Positions 63,013-64,000 of a stretch of 64,000 bases of DNA are shown piece by piece. Under the pieces are notes generated by a model. That model was given only the letters and a program-made list of their open reading frames with translations, was not told the origin of the DNA and did not search any database. The stretch spans positions 1 through 64,000 of the forward strand of contig NZ_JARXWE010000001.1 of assembly GCF_029893235.1 (NCBI RefSeq). Reading direction: 5' to 3'. The DNA comes from Dysgonomonas sp. PH5-45. GTDB lineage: Bacteria > Bacteroidota > Bacteroidia > Bacteroidales > Dysgonomonadaceae. Both the position numbers and the translations under genes were made by a program. How positions within the stretch are numbered: the first letter of the stretch is position 1; every line of letters starts with the position of its first letter.

Positions 63013-64000
63013 ATGGAAATATCCTCGCTCTACGAGCTATATAAGCTGCATCCCCAAATAACAACCGATACCCGAAACTGTTTGCCCGATTCCATTTTTT
63101 TTGCTCTGAAAGGCTCTAATTTTAATGGAAATGAGTATGCGCAAAAAGCTTTGGAGTCTGGTTGCCGTTATGCTGTTGTTGATGAAGAACCTCTGGTTGT
63201 AAATGACAAGATAATCCTTGTGAGCGACGTGCTCGAAACATTACAGGAATTAGCAAATTACCATCGCCGTCAGCTTAAACTCCCGATAATAGCCATCACA
63301 GGAACAAATGGAAAAACAACCACAAAGGAGTTGATAGCCGCAGTATTACGTAAAGAGTATAATGTAATATATACCGAAGGTAATCTGAATAACCATATTG
63401 GTGTTCCGCTTACTTTATTAAAAATGACACGTCAGCATGATGTGGCGGTGATAGAGATGGGAGCCAACCATCCGGGCGAAATTAAGTTTCTGGCAAAAAT
63501 AGTTGAACCCGATTATGGTTTGATTACCAACGTAGGACAGGCCCATTTAGAAGGTTTTGGCTCGTTCGAGAATGTGATAAAAACCAAAGGGGAGCTTTAC
63601 GATTATATCCGTGATAGCGAAGATGGCAAGATATTTATTGATTATAACAATAGGTATCTGTCTAAAATTGCTGAAGGAATGATGCCTATCTATTACGGGG
63701 AGAACGAAGATTTATTTATCTCCGGAAAAGTATTGGCCTTAACTCCTTGCCTTAAATTTGCATGGCGCTCGCTCGACTCCGATTGTTTGGTACAGACAAA
63801 GCTGGTTGGCGACTACAATCTGTCGAATGCGTTAGCCGCAATAGCCATAGGGCGGTATTTTGGGGTTCGTACAGAACTCATCAATGAGGCTTTAGAAGAA
63901 TATGAACCTGTCAATAACCGCTCGCAACTGAAGAAAACCGGTAAAAATATACTTATAATAGACGCCTACAATGCTAATCCTACCAGCATGCATGCTGCCT
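63013..64000 (+). CDS. murF: UDP-N-acetylmuramoyl-tripeptide--D-alanyl-D-alanine ligase, 5' part
   Basis: MurF adds D-Ala-D-Ala to the UDP-MurNAc tripeptide, the last cytoplasmic step of the peptidoglycan precursor. The gene starts at the ATG at 63013 and runs off the window, with 329 codons visible. The N-terminal substrate domain has DTRNCLPDSIFFALKGSNFNG. The ATP loop is AITGTNGKTTTKELIA. VIEMGANHPGEIKFLAKI with TNVGQAHLEGFGSFENV follows, and then the third domain begins (NNRSQLKKTGKNILIIDAYN, then ANP). These are the MurF rather than MurE or MurD patterns. Its C-terminus is outside the window. Confidence 0.94.
   Translation, partial: MEISSLYELYKLHPQITTDTRNCLPDSIFFALKGSNFNGNEYAQKALESGCRYAVVDEEPLVVNDKIILVSDVLETLQELANYHRRQLKLPIIAITGTNGKTTTKELIAAVLRKEYNVIYTEGNLNNHIGVPLTLLKMTRQHDVAVIEMGANHPGEIKFLAKIVEPDYGLITNVGQAHLEGFGSFENVIKTKGELYDYIRDSEDGKIFIDYNNRYLSKIAEGMMPIYYGENEDLFISGKVLALTPCLKFAWRSLDSDCLVQTKLVGDYNLSNALAAIAIGRYFGVRTELINEALEEYEPVNNRSQLKKTGKNILIIDAYNANPTSMHAA

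Noticed and set aside
1..64000. tRNA or rRNA genes
   Set aside because: I saw no cloverleaf with GGTTCGA-type T arm in the intergenic regions and no rRNA-like sequence. A tRNAscan run would settle this.

Overview
The window looks like a chromosomal piece of a Bacteroidota (Bacteroidales) genome. The evidence is: type IX secretion (T9SS) C-terminal sorting domains; several promoter matches to the phylum-specific -33 TTG / -7 TAnnTTTG consensus and very few Shine-Dalgarno sequences; DUF3244 and DUF6624 proteins; a periplasmic-TPR/HTH membrane regulator; and a Bacteroidales-1/6S-like RNA. A Dysgonomonas-like member would fit, but the genus is a guess. The base composition is moderately AT-rich.

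1-16.7 kb, minus strand: a polymorphic-toxin island. In transcription order it holds a small DUF3244-type secreted protein, a 796-residue T9SS cargo protein with a LamG-like region, and a 3296-residue SpvB/FG-GAP/RHS protein. The RHS protein ends in a HExxH (M91/NleD-like) toxin tip and is followed by a lipoprotein immunity candidate. Two displaced ('orphan') RHS C-terminal cassettes follow. One carries a JAMM/JAB metalloprotease tip and the other a tip I do not recognise, and each has its own lipoprotein or membrane-protein immunity candidate. Each orphan cassette is preceded by a copy of the same intrinsic terminator and begins with RHS-core DNA nearly identical to the main gene (596 bp and 126 bp). 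This is the layout expected for tip switching by recombination.

17-25.7 kb, minus strand: a TPR/HTH sensor-regulator broken by an apparent one-base deletion, a secreted subtilisin-like peptidase with a T9SS tail, then an operon dapB - lepB - second lepB-like gene - wbqC-like gene. The second signal-peptidase homologue has lost both catalytic residues. A GntR regulator follows.

26-34.7 kb, plus strand: mnmG, a parS-like site, apt, uvrC, an HdeD-like membrane protein, then dtd - mazG-like - deoC - fucosyltransferase (GT11) - GT2 in one tight run. The parS match suggests an origin-proximal location.

34.7-47 kb: a secreted hypothetical protein, a plus-strand 6S-like RNA between leftward genes, a polyprenyl synthase divergent from polA - dedA-like - radical SAM - flavodoxin-fold oxidoreductase, an M48 peptidase, a long AT-rich spacer, aquaporin, tcdA, and two tandem DUF6624 paralogues.

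47-64 kb: a surface-glycan pair (GT2 and a Stealth phosphotransferase, leftward), a GT4-like transferase, a 190-bp MITE-like palindrome, a C1B aminopeptidase, ahcY, nitroreductase, low-molecular-weight phosphatase, EamA transporter, valS, AlkD-like repair enzyme, M16 peptidase, two tandem beta-barrel proteins, a TetR regulator, and the start of murF, which runs off the end. No rRNA, tRNA or CRISPR array was seen.
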